Source of the DNA: Candidatus Fonsibacter sp.
GTDB taxonomy: Bacteria; Pseudomonadota; Alphaproteobacteria; Pelagibacterales; Pelagibacteraceae
Reading direction: 5' to 3'
Assembly (NCBI GenBank): GCA_009693745.1
Contig: SHWR01000002.1
Span: 1-34,052, forward strand
Length of the DNA stretch: 34,052 nucleotides
Part shown: positions 32,365 through 34,052 of the stretch, one piece after another
Layout of the letters: the number at the start of each line of letters is the position of its first letter
Position numbering within the stretch: position 1 is the stretch's first letter
Translations under genes and position numbers: made by a program
The notes under the pieces: generated by a model
What the model was told of the DNA's origin: nothing
Seen by the model: only the letters and a program-made list of their open reading frames with translations
The model's database searches: none

Positions 32365-33852
32365 ATGATTTTAAATTCAACAGAAATTAAAGCTATTGAA
32401 CAGAAAGAATTTAAATTAAGAAAAAATTCTTTTTCTTTAATGCAATCAGCAGGAGAAAAATGCGCAGATTACATATCAAGAAAGATTTCAAAAAATAAAG
32501 AGTTATTAGTTGTTTGTGGGCCAGGCAATAATGGGGGAGATGGCTTTATTATTGGTAACAGTCTTCTTAACAAAGGTTTTAATGTTAAAATTTTTTTAAT
32601 TCTTCCATTAAAATATAAGAAAAACGACAATTATAAAGCTTTTAAAAAACTTGATTCTGAAGTTCTTAATTTAAAAGACCTACATAAAGAGCTTAAGAAA
32701 AAAACAAAGCCAATTATTATTGATTGCATTTTTGGCACTGGTTTAAATAAAAACGTTAGTTCCAGTATTAAGAATATAATTACAGAGATTAATAAGAAGA
32801 AAGCGTTTATTTTTTCAATTGATCTACCCACTGGTATTAGCAGTGATAATGGGCAAATAATGGGAGCGGCGATCAAAGCTAAATTAACATTAGCACTTCA
32901 TTGTAAAAAAATAGGACATGTGCTTTTTCCAGGGGTTTATTTTTCAGGTTTAATAAAAGTTTTAGATATTGGTATTAGAAAATCTTTAAATAAAATTGTA
33001 GATAATAGAATTAAAGAAAATAACCCAAATTTATGGATTAACAAAAGATTTCCTTGGAAAAAATATAATTCTCATAAGTATTCCAGAGGCAGAGTTTATA
33101 TTTATGGATCTTTAAAAAATTATATAGGTGCATCGTTATTATCATCAAGCGCAGCTATTCGTTGTGGTGCAGGATCAGTAACAATTATTGCTAATAAAGA
33201 TACTATAGATAAATATAATCATAGGTTTTTTTCATTATTAAAAATTGAAATTAATTCTAAAGAAGAACTTAAAGATCTTCTAAGTTATTCTTCGATAACC
33301 TCTTTTCTTATAGGACCGGGTGCAGGTGTTAATCAAGAAACCATCGAAAATACTAAGCTGATATCTAAATACATTAGCAATGTAGTTATAGATGCAGATG
33401 CAATAACTTCTTTTGCTAAAAATCCAAAAGAATTATTTTCAATTTTGGATAAGAATAAAATTATTACTCCTCATGAAGGAGAATTTAATAGAATTTTTTC
33501 AGATCTTAAAAATGTTAAAAATAAAATTGAAAAATCAGTAAAAGCTGCAAAAAAAGCAAACTGCATTCTAGTTTTTAAAGGTCCAGATACAATTATAGCA
33601 TCTCCGGATGGAAAAGTTTGTGTTAATACAATTTCCACAGAAGAATTGGCAGTGATTGGTTCTGGAGATGTTTTAAGCGGAATAATTACAAGTCTTGTTG
33701 GAAAAAATAAAATGTCAGCATTTGATGGGGCTTGTGCCGGTGTATGGCTGCATTCTTATGCCGCTAGAATGATTAAAAAAGGATTGATAGCAGAAGATAT
33801 CATTAAAAATTTACCAAAAGTATTAGAACAGTTAGCTAAAAAATATAATTAG
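32365..33852 (+). CDS. nnrD: Bifunctional NAD(P)H-hydrate epimerase / ADP-dependent dehydratase
   Basis: This 495-residue fusion repairs hydrated NADH and NADPH. The N-terminal YjeF/NnrE epimerase domain (about 1-215) shows LMQSAGEKCADYI, LVVCGPGNNGGDGFIIGNSL and IDCIFGTGLN. The C-terminal NnrD ribokinase-like dehydratase domain (about 225-495) shows GRVYIYGSLKNYIGASLLSSSAAIRCGAGSVTI, FLIGPGAGV, VVIDADAITSF, IITPHEGEFNRIF and the catalytic loop AVIGSGDVLSG. The fused order is the common bacterial arrangement. The start is the first ATG and gives the conserved N-terminus. It is divergent from glnA. Its companion NAD gene nadE is elsewhere in the window and not linked. Confidence 0.93.
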   Translation: MILNSTEIKAIEQKEFKLRKNSFSLMQSAGEKCADYISRKISKNKELLVVCGPGNNGGDGFIIGNSLLNKGFNVKIFLILPLKYKKNDNYKAFKKLDSEVLNLKDLHKELKKKTKPIIIDCIFGTGLNKNVSSSIKNIITEINKKKAFIFSIDLPTGISSDNGQIMGAAIKAKLTLALHCKKIGHVLFPGVYFSGLIKVLDIGIRKSLNKIVDNRIKENNPNLWINKRFPWKKYNSHKYSRGRVYIYGSLKNYIGASLLSSSAAIRCGAGSVTIIANKDTIDKYNHRFFSLLKIEINSKEELKDLLSYSSITSFLIGPGAGVNQETIENTKLISKYISNVVIDADAITSFAKNPKELFSILDKNKIITPHEGEFNRIFSDLKNVKNKIEKSVKAAKKANCILVFKGPDTIIASPDGKVCVNTISTEELAVIGSGDVLSGIITSLVGKNKMSAFDGACAGVWLHSYAARMIKKGLIAEDIIKNLPKVLEQLAKKYN

Positions 33853-33854
33853 TC

Positions 33855-34052
33855 TTATTTAATTTTTGAAGGAACTATTTTGTTATTTTCATATTTTGGA
33901 GGAGTATAATTTAGCCCTTTAGGCTGTGTGCTTGTAAATCTAAAATACATTAAAGAGCAAATTAAAAGCAAAAGACTTATTAATGATAAAGTTATTAAAG
34001 GAAATTTCTTGTTAACTTTTTTAGTTAAACGAACGAGTAAATAATAAATTAT
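33855..34052 (-). CDS. 3' end of a small single-pass membrane protein, unknown function
   Basis: This is not in the ORF track because no start codon lies inside the window. The frame is open from the right edge for 65 codons to a TAA at 33855-33857, two bases from the nnrED stop. The translation reads KKVNKKFPLITLSLISLLLLICSLMYFRF, a basic stretch and one transmembrane helix. A hydrophilic tail with YTPPKYENNKIVPSKIK follows. The basic residues before the helix predict a cytoplasmic N-side and an exported C-terminal tail. The proline-rich 'TPP...V/IxP' ending recalls small alphaproteobacterial envelope proteins, but I cannot name it. Confidence 0.6.
   Translation of the reverse strand: MIYYLLVRLTKKVNKKFPLITLSLISLLLLICSLMYFRFTSTQPKGLNYTPPKYENNKIVPSKIK

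Noticed and set aside
33080-33720. NnrD domain possibly inactive because the usual TGN motif before GSGDV is missing
   Set aside because: Other alphaproteobacterial NnrD proteins, as I recall them, also vary here, and the GSGDVLSG catalytic loop is intact.
1-34052. CRISPR array, prophage, insertion sequence, integrase or rRNA
   Set aside because: No spaced repeats, transposase or integrase motifs, terminal repeats or rRNA sequence were found; the only non-coding RNA gene is tRNA-Leu.

Overview
The window is AT-rich, gene-dense bacterial chromosome with almost no intergenic space. It most resembles a streamlined marine alphaproteobacterium of the SAR11/Pelagibacterales type. Supporting signs are strong A/T codon bias, many TAATG or ATGA stop/start overlaps, a Cys-free alphaproteobacterial-style ribosomal protein S4, the purSQL-bolA-grxD neighbourhood typical of alphaproteobacteria, and a class II (plant-type) DAHP synthase. 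The lineage is inferred from these features; no database search was possible.

Layout. (1) 1-3210, plus: the 3' end of a TRAP transporter large permease, a crotonase-family protein, a CaiB/BaiF CoA-transferase and a small protein with a cysteine-peptidase-like layout. This looks like an organic-acid uptake and CoA-activation cassette. (2) 3212-4666, minus: a phosphomannomutase/phosphoglucomutase. (3) 4667-7799, plus: a regulatory region with a candidate NrdR site, then class Ia ribonucleotide reductase nrdA-nrdB; neither subunit carries an ATP-cone. (4) 7807-10516, minus: a gph-like HAD phosphatase, prpB and prpC (two methylcitrate-cycle genes). (5) 10646-19661, plus: a stand-alone GlmU acetyltransferase domain, glmS, class II aroG, nadE, cysS, cimA, trmJ and rpsD. 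(6) 19667-26905, minus: sfsA, map, purB, purC, purS, purQ, purL, bolA and grxD in one tight convoy. (7) 26928-28751, plus: a CinA-N-like protein, a family-4-like uracil-DNA glycosylase, tRNA-Leu(UAA) and a small lipoprotein. (8) 28754-32212, minus: glnA, a clear intrinsic terminator, then parE. (9) 32365-33852, plus: nnrE-nnrD fusion. (10) At the right edge, minus: the 3' end of a small single-pass membrane protein.

Most of the window is housekeeping: dNTP, purine, amino-sugar, aromatic, NAD and glutamine metabolism plus translation. No phage, insertion sequence, CRISPR or clear novel system was seen. The best leads are small: (a) sfsA is interrupted by an in-frame TAA, and its remaining 30 codons continue in the same frame to a TAA that overlaps the map start codon, which explains the only sizeable gap in that convoy; (b) GlmU exists only as its acetyltransferase half, with all catalytic residues kept, preceded by a perfect 10-bp inverted repeat in its leader; (c) a small Cys/His-containing protein of unknown role sits beside the CoA-transferase; (d) the crotonase and the uracil-DNA glycosylase lack hallmark residues of their families.
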